Positions 41,777 through 48,975 of a stretch of 48,975 bases of DNA are shown in pieces. Under the pieces are notes generated by a model, which ran no database searches, had not been told where the DNA came from, and saw nothing but the letters and a program-made list of their open reading frames with translations. Source of the DNA: Sutterella sp. (lineage in GTDB: Bacteria > Pseudomonadota > Gammaproteobacteria > Burkholderiales > Burkholderiaceae_F); contig JAHHRG010000007.1 in assembly GCA_020025965.1 (NCBI GenBank), positions 1-48,975 on the forward strand, given 5' to 3'. The translations under genes and the position numbers were made by a program. The stretch's first letter is position 1; every line of letters starts with the position of its first letter.

Positions 41777-43072
41777 ATGCGACAGAGCCTAAGTTTCATA
41801 GCTTTTGCGTCCCTCCTTTTCGCTCTACCGATCGCGGCCAACGCGGCTGTGCTTACGGTCGCGACCGTTGAGGAACTCGACGAAGCACTTGAAGAAGCGG
41901 ACGACGGCGATACGGTTTTTCTCAAATCCGGTCATTACGAGACTCAAGTTGATGTTCTCTATCCGATTCATTTGGACGGGGAAGCGGGAGCCGTGATCGA
42001 TGCGGGCGGGGAAGGCTCCGCCGTGCTTGTTCGCGTGCCGGACGTCACGATTAAAAACCTCACGATTAAAGGCTACGGACAGGATCTCTATGCTCGCGAT
42101 GCCGGTGTGCGTGTTACGGACGGGGCGGACAATGTGAAGCTTGAAAACCTCACGATCTCAGGCCCCGGCTTCGGGATTCGCGGAGATCGTATGGAAGGGC
42201 TCGAGGTCAAAAACTGCCGTATCACGGGGGAGAAGACTCTCCATGTGCTCGATCGCGGTGACGGCGTGTACTTGAATTACGTCAAAAAACCGATCTTGAC
42301 CGGTAATGTCGTGAAGAACGTTCGCGACGGTTTCTATTTTGAAAACGTCGAAGGGAGCGTCTCGAACGGCAACAGTTTTACGGGGGCGCAGTACGGCATC
42401 CACTGGATGTACACTCGCGGCGACAGCGCTACGCAAAACAAGGCGTACGGTGTGCGCGGGGGCTATGCCTTGATGAGTTCCGAACGCATCACGCTGACCG
42501 ATAGTGAAGCGGGCGCTAACATCGAATTCGGTATTCTCTTGAATGTGGCGGACAAGTGTGTCGTTCAGGGCAACACCGTTGACGGCGTAACGAATCCCAA
42601 GGGGAATCCGGCACTCAATACCGAAGGGAAGGGCATTTTCATTTACGGACCGGGGGCAAGCCGCATCAGCGGTAATCGTATTGCGGACGCCGATATCGGG
42701 ATCGGTGTGGCCTTAGGCGGAGAAGGCAACGTCCTTTGGAACAATGCTTTCGTCGACAACCGCCTGCAGGTTCGCTATGTGGGCGAAACGCCGCTTGAAT
42801 GGAGTCTTGACGGCACGGGCAACTATTGGAGCAACTACCTCGGATGGGACTTGGATCGAGACGGTCGAGGCGATCGCGCTTTTCAGCCGAACGACTCCTT
42901 GGATCGATTGTTCTGGATTTACCCTGAAGCGCGCTTCCTGATGGACAGCCCCGTTGTTACGCTGATGCGTTGGATGGGCGAACAGTTTGACATTGACCGA
43001 GGCAAAGGTGTGACGGATTCTCATCCGTTGATGACATGGACCGACAACAACAAAAGAAAGGGCGGTAACTGA
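41777..43072 (+). CDS. nosD: NosD-like periplasmic copper-maturation protein
   Basis: A 431-aa secreted right-handed beta-helix protein of the NosD family. A signal peptide ends AANAAVLTV. Repeated beta-helix turns follow (VTIKNLTIKGYG, VKLENLTISGPG, LEVKNCRITG). The family's C-terminal block GNYWSNYLGWDLDRDGRGD lies near residue 352. A hydrophobic/basic end closes the protein. In nitrous-oxide reductase clusters NosD works with the NosFY transporter in copper-site assembly. Here the partner cytochrome is most likely MccA. nosF follows one nt after its stop. Confidence 0.87.
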   Translation: MRQSLSFIAFASLLFALPIAANAAVLTVATVEELDEALEEADDGDTVFLKSGHYETQVDVLYPIHLDGEAGAVIDAGGEGSAVLVRVPDVTIKNLTIKGYGQDLYARDAGVRVTDGADNVKLENLTISGPGFGIRGDRMEGLEVKNCRITGEKTLHVLDRGDGVYLNYVKKPILTGNVVKNVRDGFYFENVEGSVSNGNSFTGAQYGIHWMYTRGDSATQNKAYGVRGGYALMSSERITLTDSEAGANIEFGILLNVADKCVVQGNTVDGVTNPKGNPALNTEGKGIFIYGPGASRISGNRIADADIGIGVALGGEGNVLWNNAFVDNRLQVRYVGETPLEWSLDGTGNYWSNYLGWDLDRDGRGDRAFQPNDSLDRLFWIYPEARFLMDSPVVTLMRWMGEQFDIDRGKGVTDSHPLMTWTDNNKRKGGN

Positions 43073-43073
43073 G

Positions 43074-43958
43074 ATGCAAACGAGCATTCTTTGTGAGAAT
43101 CTGACGATGAAGCGCGGTGAAAAGACCGTGCTCGACAATCTCTCTTTTCGGCTTGAAAAGGGCGAACTCTTGGCGCTCGTCGGTCATAACGGGGCCGGCA
43201 AATCGACCTTAATCAAGCTGATTCTGGGGCTCATCAAACCCGTCTCCGGTCAGTTGACCGTTCTGGGCGGCGAACCCGGAAAGTCGCCGCTTGACGTCGG
43301 ATACCTCCCCGAAAACGTGAGTTTCTACGACGCGATGACGGTCGAAGAGCATCTTGCCTATTTTGCCGGTCTCAAGGGGATCGGAGCGGAACGTGTCGCC
43401 GAACTCGTCAACGAACTGGGACTTGACGTTGTCTATCGCCAGAAGTTGGGCCGATGTTCTAAGGGGCAGCGACAGCGCTTGGGTTTGGCTCAGGCCTTGC
43501 TTTCGAAACCGCGCCTTCTGATGCTCGACGAACCGACGGTGGGACTCGATCCGGCCGCAACCGCATTGATGTATCGCGAACTTTCTCGCCTTCGTGACGA
43601 AGGTTGTTCGATCGTCGTTTGTACGCACGAACTCGCCTTGATCGAACCCTATCTCGACCGTGTGCTGATGCTCTCGGGCGGTGAATGTCGAGGGTTCGGC
43701 ACCTTGGACGAGCTTCGTCGCAAAGCGTCGCTCCCGGTCTTTATTTCGCAGTTTGCCGACGAACGTGTTTTGGACGACAAACGTCTCGCCGGTTATCGTC
43801 GCCGAGCCCGTCTGATGGTGCCCGAAAACGAATTGGCCGCTGTCATGAAGATTGTGACGGCCGACTACGGTCTCTATGACTGTCAGGTGCGTAAGGCCGA
43901 TCTCGGCATGATCTTTGCCCGTTTTGTTTTGGGACTTTCCGTGGAGGAATTGGCATGA
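43074..43958 (+). CDS. nosF: NosF-like ABC transporter ATPase
   Basis: A 294-aa cytoplasmic ATPase. Walker A is VGHNGAGKSTLIKLI near residue 36, and the Q-loop segment is GYLPENVSFYD near 80. The signature CSKGQRQRLGLAQAL near 130 has the NosF-type SKGQ (SKGMRQR-like) instead of LSGGQ. Walker B is LLMLDEPTVGLDP near 150 and the switch histidine CTHEL near 184. It pairs with the NosY membrane protein, with which it overlaps in an ATGA. Transported material is unknown; sulfur or copper handling has been proposed for the family. Confidence 0.9.
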   Translation: MQTSILCENLTMKRGEKTVLDNLSFRLEKGELLALVGHNGAGKSTLIKLILGLIKPVSGQLTVLGGEPGKSPLDVGYLPENVSFYDAMTVEEHLAYFAGLKGIGAERVAELVNELGLDVVYRQKLGRCSKGQRQRLGLAQALLSKPRLLMLDEPTVGLDPAATALMYRELSRLRDEGCSIVVCTHELALIEPYLDRVLMLSGGECRGFGTLDELRRKASLPVFISQFADERVLDDKRLAGYRRRARLMVPENELAAVMKIVTADYGLYDCQVRKADLGMIFARFVLGLSVEELA

Positions 43959-44785
43959 TGGACGTCGTAAAAATGCCGACCCGCGCCGATCGCATTCGTT
44001 TGGTCGCATCCAAAGAATTCCACGATTGTCTGAGGAGTCGCTGGCTCCTTTTCGGAACCGCACTCTTTGCAATTTTGGGGACCGCCGTCTTTTTCGGTAC
44101 GGCTGCTTTAGGCGGATCGCTCGACTATCAGCCCTTGTCGACGGTGATAAATTCACTGCTGTCGCTGACGGTCTTTCTTTTGCCGTTGCTCGCTCTTCTC
44201 CTGAGCTATGACGCTTTTGTGGGCGAAGCGGAATCGGGGACACTCCTTCTGATGCTCACGTACCCGATTGATCGTGTCGACTGGTTGCTCGGCAAAGCGA
44301 TGGGGCAGGGCGCTGCGATCTTCTGTGCCCTGGGCGGTGGCTTTGCCTTCATGGCTTTGGTGGAAGCTTTCCTGCCGGTTCCCTATGCAATGACGGAACT
44401 TTTGGCGTCGCTCTCAATGTTGCTTGTGTCCGGTTGGCTTCTGGGGCTCGTTTTTATGTTGGCGGGCTTCTGCGTGAGTCTTGTCGTTCAGTCCAAAGCA
44501 CAGGCGCTGGCGTTCTTGTTGCTCATATGGTTTGTGTTGGTGCTTCTCTACGACTTGGCGCTTTTGGTTGCGGCCGTGGCCGGTGCGGATCTTTTGTCGC
44601 GTGAAATGCTAACGATCCTGATGCTTGTCAATCCGGCGAGTCTTTTCCGCCTCTTTAACCAGGCGGATTTGGGCATACTCACCTTTGACGTGCCGCCTAA
44701 AGCGGTGCTGCTCGGCATACAGCTTATTTGGATTGCCGTCCTCTTTTTCGTTGCTCGCCGTTTGTTGGCCGGGCGCCGTTTTTAA
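43955..44785 (+). CDS. nosY: NosY-like ABC transporter permease
   Basis: A 276-aa inner-membrane protein with six helices, the permease of the NosF ATPase. The ABC-2 fold is visible: RLVASKEFHDCLRSRWLLFG near residue 13, then FLLPLLALLLSYDAFVGEAE near 75, with SGTLLLMLTYPIDRVDWLLGK following, the NosY hallmark. Its ATG overlaps the stop of nosF. It ends 18 nt before ccmF. Confidence 0.88.
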   Translation: MMDVVKMPTRADRIRLVASKEFHDCLRSRWLLFGTALFAILGTAVFFGTAALGGSLDYQPLSTVINSLLSLTVFLLPLLALLLSYDAFVGEAESGTLLLMLTYPIDRVDWLLGKAMGQGAAIFCALGGGFAFMALVEAFLPVPYAMTELLASLSMLLVSGWLLGLVFMLAGFCVSLVVQSKAQALAFLLLIWFVLVLLYDLALLVAAVAGADLLSREMLTILMLVNPASLFRLFNQADLGILTFDVPPKAVLLGIQLIWIAVLFFVARRLLAGRRF

Positions 44786-44803
44786 CCCCTTTCGAGATCA
44801 GAC

Positions 44804-46690
44804 ATGCTTCCCGAAGTAGGTCATTTCCTGTTGGTTCTCGCGGCCGTGACGTCGCTCTTTTCCGCACCCGTCGTTTTCGCGGGCATTGCTAAAAAGAAGC
44901 CTTTTTTTCGAGATTTCTGGCGTCCCGCGCTCGTGGTGACGATCGTCTCGCTCGTCGTCTCGACGGCCATTTTGTCCTATGCTTTCATGACGGACGACTT
45001 TTCCGTCGACTATGTTGCGGATAACTCCAATACGCATCTGATGACGGCCTATAAGTTTGCGGCTCTCTGGAGCGGTCATGAAGGCTCGATGATGCTTTTT
45101 ACCGTGCTGACGGCATTAGGGGCCGGCGTTCTCGCCCGTCTCTTGAAGAAAGAAGCGGTCCTGGCGGCTTGGAGCGAAGGCTATATGCTCCTTATCACGG
45201 CGGGTTTTTCGTTCTTCTTATTGCTCACTTCGAATCCCTTTTTGCGTAATCTTCCGAACGTCCCCGTTGAAGGACGGGACTTGAATCCTGTTTTGCAGGA
45301 CATCGGGATGATCGTGCACCCGCCGGTGTTGTTCACAGGGTATGCGGGGCTTGCGCTGATGTTTGCTCTCGTCTGCGGGTTGCTATCCATGAAGCGCATG
45401 TTCAGGAACGACACGGCGCTTTTGGCCGTCGAAAAGCTCGCGCTCTGGACCTGGGCTTTCCTAACGGCCGGCAATATGCTCGGCTCTTGGTGGGCTTATA
45501 ACGAGCTCGGTTGGGGTGGTTGGTGGTTCTGGGACCCGGTAGAAAACGCATCCTTCATTCCCTGGTTGACGACGGGCGCGCTGTTGCATGCTCTGATTGT
45601 GCTGAAGCACCGTGCACAGCTGCAACGCCTTTCGATTCTCTTGGGGTTGACGGGCTTCGCGCTCGTTTTGTTCGGCACTTTTGTGGTTCGTTCGGGTGTC
45701 ATGCAGTCGGTTCACGCTTTTGCGTCCGACCCGGCTCGCGGCACGGCGCTCTTGACTCTGATGCTGGTGATCCTGATTCCGGCTGCGCTCCTTTATACGG
45801 CTCGACTGCCGTCTTTGCGCACAGCTTGGGATAAGCCCCTGACGAACGACGATATCCTCTTGATGGGCGGCGTCTTTCTCTTGTCGGCCGCCGCTTTTTG
45901 CGTTTTCTTCGGATCTGTCTATCCGCTGATCTACGAAAGTCTTGCCGGACGGATGTTGACGGTCGGTGCCCCGTATTTCAACAGCTTCTTTGTCCCGATG
46001 ACGATTCTGGCGGCGCTGGCGATTGCGCTGACGCAAACGGGCGTTGAGAATTGGAAGAAGGCTTTGCTCTCGGCCAGTCTCGCGGCTATCTTAGCCGGTG
46101 GAATCGTGGGCTACGCCAAGCCTTTGGATTACACGACCGCCTTCGGAGCTCTCTTTGCGGGTTTCTGGATTCTGACGAGTGCCGCAATCGGACGTCGTTT
46201 GTCAAAGATTGCTCTTCTTGCCCATATCGGTGTGGCAGTGAGCATTTTCGGTGCGACCGGCGTCGGTCAGTATGAACAGGAAGCACTCGTTCGTATGGGC
46301 CCCGGCCAGGGGAGACCCTTGGGTGACGTGGTTTTCGTTTACCGCGAAACCTTGCCCGTGGAGAAGCCCTCCTATTACGGCGTTGCGGCTTATATTGAAG
46401 TCCTGGACCTCAAAACCGAAGACGTGATCACGGTTTTGTTGCCCGAACGACAGACTTTCCGGGCTAACGGCATGCGCATGTCCGCCGCCGGCATCGACCA
46501 TGGAGTTCTGAAGGATTATTACGTCTCGATGGGCAATCAGCTCTCGGACGAAGAATGGCTCGTTCGTCTCACGATCAAACCGTTGGCGAGTTGGATTTGG
46601 GGCGGCGGCTGCCTCATGATTCTCGCTGCTTTTGCCGCACTCTTCAAACGCCGTAAGAAGGCGATCGAGAAAGAAAAGGAAATCGCATGA
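44804..46690 (+). CDS. CcmF/NrfE-like cytochrome c haem lyase
   Basis: A 628-aa polytopic membrane protein of the system I (Ccm) haem lyase. The tryptophan-rich WWD motif is WAYNELGWGGWWFWDPVE near residue 228. Further conserved blocks are LQDIGMIVHPPVLFTGYAG near 165 with its histidine, and FGTFVVRSGVMQSVHAFASD near 290. It is on a separate unit from any other ccm genes and adjoins a CcmH homologue, like nrfE in E. coli or sirE in Shewanella. This points to a lyase dedicated to the CX15CH haem of MccA. The rest of the ccm system (CcmABCDE) is not in the window. Confidence 0.93.
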   Translation: MLPEVGHFLLVLAAVTSLFSAPVVFAGIAKKKPFFRDFWRPALVVTIVSLVVSTAILSYAFMTDDFSVDYVADNSNTHLMTAYKFAALWSGHEGSMMLFTVLTALGAGVLARLLKKEAVLAAWSEGYMLLITAGFSFFLLLTSNPFLRNLPNVPVEGRDLNPVLQDIGMIVHPPVLFTGYAGLALMFALVCGLLSMKRMFRNDTALLAVEKLALWTWAFLTAGNMLGSWWAYNELGWGGWWFWDPVENASFIPWLTTGALLHALIVLKHRAQLQRLSILLGLTGFALVLFGTFVVRSGVMQSVHAFASDPARGTALLTLMLVILIPAALLYTARLPSLRTAWDKPLTNDDILLMGGVFLLSAAAFCVFFGSVYPLIYESLAGRMLTVGAPYFNSFFVPMTILAALAIALTQTGVENWKKALLSASLAAILAGGIVGYAKPLDYTTAFGALFAGFWILTSAAIGRRLSKIALLAHIGVAVSIFGATGVGQYEQEALVRMGPGQGRPLGDVVFVYRETLPVEKPSYYGVAAYIEVLDLKTEDVITVLLPERQTFRANGMRMSAAGIDHGVLKDYYVSMGNQLSDEEWLVRLTIKPLASWIWGGGCLMILAAFAALFKRRKKAIEKEKEIA

Positions 46691-47091
46691 TTCACCGCTT
46701 TTTTGTCACGATAGCGACGCTCTTCGCGTTCACACTCGGCTTTATGATGCCTGCAGCGGCAGGAGAAGCTCTCTCGGGCGCCGCGCTGCAGCAGGAAGCC
46801 ATTGCCATCAGTAAGCTCCTTCGTTGTCCCGCTTCGCCAAACCTTACGCTCTACGACAGCGAAACGGCGATTGCGAGCGAATTGAAGGGACAGATTTACG
46901 AGAAGCTTCGCGACGGGATGAGCCGCGAAGAAATTCTCACCTTTATGGCCGAACGTTACGGCGAATCGATTCGCTATAAGCCCGATTTGAATGCCGGAAC
47001 GGCGATCCTTTGGGCCGCCCCCTGGCTGGCCTTCTTGGCCGTGATCTTTTTCCTCGTGCGTCGAGTACGCCGCACGCAAAAACAACAGTAA
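46687..47091 (+). CDS. CcmH/NrfF-like cytochrome c biogenesis protein with altered active site
   Basis: A 134-aa protein with signal peptide (MIHRFFVTIATLFAFTLGFM), the CcmH helical domain and one C-terminal membrane helix (AILWAAPWLAFLAVIFFLV) followed by a basic end. The family motif LRCPxCQN is here LLRCPASPN (Cys47, Ser50): the second cysteine is gone. YDSETAIASELKGQIYEKL and FMAERYGESIRYKP are otherwise standard CcmH blocks. CcmH normally uses both cysteines to reduce apocytochrome disulfides, so its chemistry must differ. It overlaps ccmF by four nt. Confidence 0.88.
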   Translation: MIHRFFVTIATLFAFTLGFMMPAAAGEALSGAALQQEAIAISKLLRCPASPNLTLYDSETAIASELKGQIYEKLRDGMSREEILTFMAERYGESIRYKPDLNAGTAILWAAPWLAFLAVIFFLVRRVRRTQKQQ

Positions 47092-47112
47092 AAACTTTAG
47101 GGAGAACCAACC

Positions 47113-47739
47113 ATGATGAAAGAATGCGTGCTTGCCATGACTCTCGCACTCGGGATCGGTTTGTCGGGCGCCGCTCAGTCGGCACTGCCGTCCTTCAATC
47201 ACAAGATTTACAACACGGGCGAACAGGTCGCCGACAAACCCATGGTGATGCGAGATTTCATTGAAATGCACAACGCCCGCGGTTTCGAAATGTCGCACTT
47301 CATGACGCTTGACGGGAAAAAAGTGCCGATGAAGGACTTGGAAGGTCGTCTGACGATGCTCTTTGTGTGGGCGACTTGGAACGAACCCACGAAGCGAATG
47401 CTGCCGCAGGTGATCGACCTTCAGAAGACCTTTAATCACAAGGGCAGTAAGGTGAAGATCTTGGGGGTTTCGGTCGATAAGAAAGCCAAGCGTGTGAAGA
47501 ACTACCTCAAAAAGAACGGATTTGAAAACTTTGAAACCCTTCAGGATCCGACGCACCAGATGAAGGGCGCCGCTCCTTTGGATGTGATCCCGACGATCTT
47601 TGCTTTGGACGGAAAGGGCAACCTCGTGGGATTCGTGCGCGGTTATGCACTTGACTGGTCCGATCCCTCGATCGTGCCTTACCTCGAACGCATGGGCGAG
47701 AAGTACGCTCATCCGAAGACGGACGTGGCGCCTAAATAA
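47113..47739 (+). CDS. TlpA-like thioredoxin-fold protein lacking the CXXC motif
   Basis: A 208-aa exported protein with signal peptide (to about residue 24) and a thioredoxin fold of the TlpA/ResA/CcmG class: LEGRLTMLFVWATWNEPT near residue 76, then KILGVSVDKKAKRVKNYLKK and VIPTIFALDGKGNLVGFVRG. The usual WCxPC is WNEPT (Asn90, Thr93), so both active cysteines are lost, while the cis-Pro (IPT) is kept. It cannot act as a dithiol reductase; a binding or chaperone role is likely. It is the last gene of the accessory unit. Confidence 0.85.
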   Translation: MMKECVLAMTLALGIGLSGAAQSALPSFNHKIYNTGEQVADKPMVMRDFIEMHNARGFEMSHFMTLDGKKVPMKDLEGRLTMLFVWATWNEPTKRMLPQVIDLQKTFNHKGSKVKILGVSVDKKAKRVKNYLKKNGFENFETLQDPTHQMKGAAPLDVIPTIFALDGKGNLVGFVRGYALDWSDPSIVPYLERMGEKYAHPKTDVAPK

Positions 47740-47757
47740 TCCGAAGGCACACGAACG

Positions 47758-47797
47758 AAAAAGGACGCTAACCCTTCATTGGGATAGCGTCCTTTTT
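47758..47797 (+). terminator. Terminator after the accessory gene unit
   Basis: A 13-bp stem (47758-47770 with 47785-47797) contains AAGGACGCTA/TAGCGTCCTT and ends in TTTTT. Confidence 0.9.
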
Positions 47798-47842
47798 CTT
47801 TGCGTGAAAGCCTGTTGAGAAGCTTTTTGCAAACAATAAAAA

Positions 47843-47872
47843 AAGGACGATGTTTCGAAAAACATCGTCCTT
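47843..47872 (-). terminator. Terminator of the minus-strand rne gene
   Basis: AAGGACGATGTT (47843-47854) pairs perfectly with AACATCGTCCTT (47861-47872). On the minus strand a run of seven T follows. It lies just downstream of the minus-strand stop. Confidence 0.88.
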
Positions 47873-47888
47873 AAAGGCTCACTACAGA

Positions 47889-48975
47889 TTATTCGGTCTT
47901 CGTATGGACCTGAATAAGTTCGCCTTCGGCGTCGTCAGCCTGCGGCGCGACGTAGGGGCGCCCCGCGTAGATCACGGGCGAGTAGTCGACGGGCTTCACG
48001 AGCTCGGGGCGCGTGTGAACCTGTTCGAGCGTACCGTCGGTGTCTTCTGCGGCAGCGTGCTCGACAACACGACCCGTGTAGCGGACGAACTCGTAACCGT
48101 TGTAGTCAACGAGTGCCGGGTTCGTGTGAACCTGAACGAGACCCGCACGAGCGAGGTTTTCTTCAAGGCCTTCGGCGACGGCCAAGTGAGCAAACGGGTT
48201 GCTCAAGTTGTCGGCGGCGACGACTTCGGCTTCGGCCTTCGTTTCAACCATAACTTCAACCGGAGCTTCCGTCTTGGTTTCAACGGTCGTTTCGACTTTG
48301 ACCGTTTCGTGAGCGACGGAGTCCGTCTTCGTCACGGCAGCGATTACCTTGTCGATCGGGGTAGCCGGTTCGGCAACCATTTCAGCCACAACTTCCGCGA
48401 TGGGCTTCAATGTGGTATTGACGCCTTCGGGCTTCGGGTGACGGTTGCGGCGAGGACGACGCGGACGGCGTTCGGCCTTTTCGAGGTTTTCACTGATGAT
48501 CTGAGCCACATCGTTGATCGGATCGGCAACCTTCACCGTGTCGGCCTTATCGGCGTCTTCGGTCTTGGTTTTCGTTTCGATCTGAACGAGGGGTTCGTCC
48601 TCAACTTTTTCTTCTCGAACCGGACGCGGACGGCCCATCGGGACGGCATCGTGGTAGTCGGAAGGATTGGTCGGAACGGTCGTTTCGATCTGGATGAGAC
48701 CGGATTCGGAAGCGACGGGTTCTTCGACAACCTTAGGCGTTTCAACCGGAGCGGCGGCCGGAGTTTCGACCTTGACTTCAGCGACGACTTCCGTCTTCGC
48801 TTCGGCAGGCGTCACCGCATCGGCTTCGACAGCCGGAGCGGCCACTTCTTCAGTCACTTCGGTCTTCGTCTCGACGACGGCTTCTTCACCGGCAGCGGAC
48901 TTCGTACGACGACGGCGGCGAGGACGGCGACGACGCGTTTCGTTCGTCTGTTCGTCACCTTCTTCAGTCGGATGT
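47889..48975 (-). CDS. rne: C-terminal tail of RNase E (partial, gene runs off the window)
   Basis: The reading frame stays open to the window edge (362 codons), so this is the 3' part of a longer gene. It is low-complexity: an Arg-rich block (TRRRRPRRRRRTKSA) near the edge, then long Val/Glu/Ala/Thr stretches, a second Arg-rich block (RRPRRPRRNRHPKPE), and the end LIQVHTKTE. Such tails with basic RNA-binding patches in acidic disorder, ending in LVQV.T-like residues, are typical of betaproteobacterial RNase E, the degradosome scaffold. The catalytic half lies outside the window, so the name is inferred. A short LxQ[IV][EH]T motif recurs five times. Confidence 0.7.
   Translation of the reverse strand, partial: HPTEEGDEQTNETRRRRPRRRRRTKSAAGEEAVVETKTEVTEEVAAPAVEADAVTPAEAKTEVVAEVKVETPAAAPVETPKVVEEPVASESGLIQIETTVPTNPSDYHDAVPMGRPRPVREEKVEDEPLVQIETKTKTEDADKADTVKVADPINDVAQIISENLEKAERRPRRPRRNRHPKPEGVNTTLKPIAEVVAEMVAEPATPIDKVIAAVTKTDSVAHETVKVETTVETKTEAPVEVMVETKAEAEVVAADNLSNPFAHLAVAEGLEENLARAGLVQVHTNPALVDYNGYEFVRYTGRVVEHAAAEDTDGTLEQVHTRPELVKPVDYSPVIYAGRPYVAPQADDAEGELIQVHTKTE
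47901..48698 (-). repeat. Five copies of a short LxQ[IV][EH]T peptide motif
   Basis: On the minus strand the motif is encoded at 48681-48698 (LIQIET), 48573-48590 (LVQIET), 48123-48140 (LVQVHT), 48012-48029 (LEQVHT) and 47901-47918 (LIQVHT). The last three sit about 37 residues apart, within units that also share a PxLV and a Y.GR-type segment. Confidence 0.7.

Noticed and set aside
40718..44785. Nitrous oxide reductase cluster
   Set aside because: NosL, NosD, NosF and NosY homologues are present, but no nosZ or nosR lies in the window and the neighbours are sulfite-reductase and haem-lyase genes.
1..48975. CRISPR arrays, rRNA genes, insertion sequences with transposase
   Set aside because: I saw no regularly spaced repeats, no rRNA sequence and no intact transposase anywhere in the window.

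Overview
The window reads as a chromosomal segment of a Gram-negative betaproteobacterium. Gene order and content (etfBA; rpsP-rimM-trmD-rplS; leuS-lptE-holA-proA; eno-ftsB; LPS genes lptE and kdsA; bamC) fit Burkholderiales. The mixture of asparagine use, no sugar-uptake genes and a large anaerobic respiratory cluster suggests a gut Sutterellaceae member (Sutterella/Parasutterella-like). The family-level placement is inference from recalled synteny, not from a search.

Layout. 1-2.5 kb: electron-transfer flavoprotein etfBA and a small nitroreductase. 2.5-4.9 kb: S16 operon rpsP-rimM-trmD-rplS, with a strongly structured 200-nt rpsP-rimM spacer. 5-12 kb, minus strand: leuS, lptE-holA, proA and an RlmL-type rRNA methyltransferase. 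12.2-14.6 kb: uvrD, then tRNA-Arg(CCT). 14.7-15.9 kb: a decayed integrated element behind the tRNA, including a frameshifted tyrosine-recombinase (integrase) N-terminus abutting a MATE transporter. 15.9-18.4 kb, minus strand: MATE pump and periplasmic asparaginase, followed by about 0.9 kb of AT-rich non-coding DNA full of inverted repeats. 19.4-25.1 kb: CDF metal exporter, pyrG, kdsA, eno, ftsB. 25.2-34.4 kb: hslO, rnm, a site-2 protease, bamC, two DUF805 proteins, slyD, a DMT transporter with gluQ, and a Bcr/CflA-type MFS pump.

The most distinctive region is 34.5-47.7 kb, a dissimilatory sulfite-respiration island of the MccA/SirA type. A perfect FNR-type box lies upstream of an octahaem cytochrome c with seven CXXCH motifs and one CX12NKGCH motif. 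This is followed by a rhodanese, a periplasmic FKBP isomerase (MccB-like), an NrfG-like TPR protein, a four-cluster ferredoxin (MccC) and an NrfD-type quinol dehydrogenase (MccD). After two terminator-like hairpins a second transcription unit carries two NosL-like copper chaperones, NosD, NosF and NosY, then CcmF, CcmH and a TlpA-like protein. The expected flow is menaquinol to MccD, then MccC, then MccA and sulfite. The Nos-type proteins plausibly supply the haem-copper site known in MccA. CcmF/CcmH/TPR form an NrfEFG/SirEFG-like dedicated haem lyase for the unusual haem. The CcmH homologue has lost one cysteine of its CXXC motif and the TlpA-like protein has lost both.

The window ends inside the 3' end of a gene (minus strand) encoding a low-complexity, acidic/basic C-terminal tail typical of RNase E.
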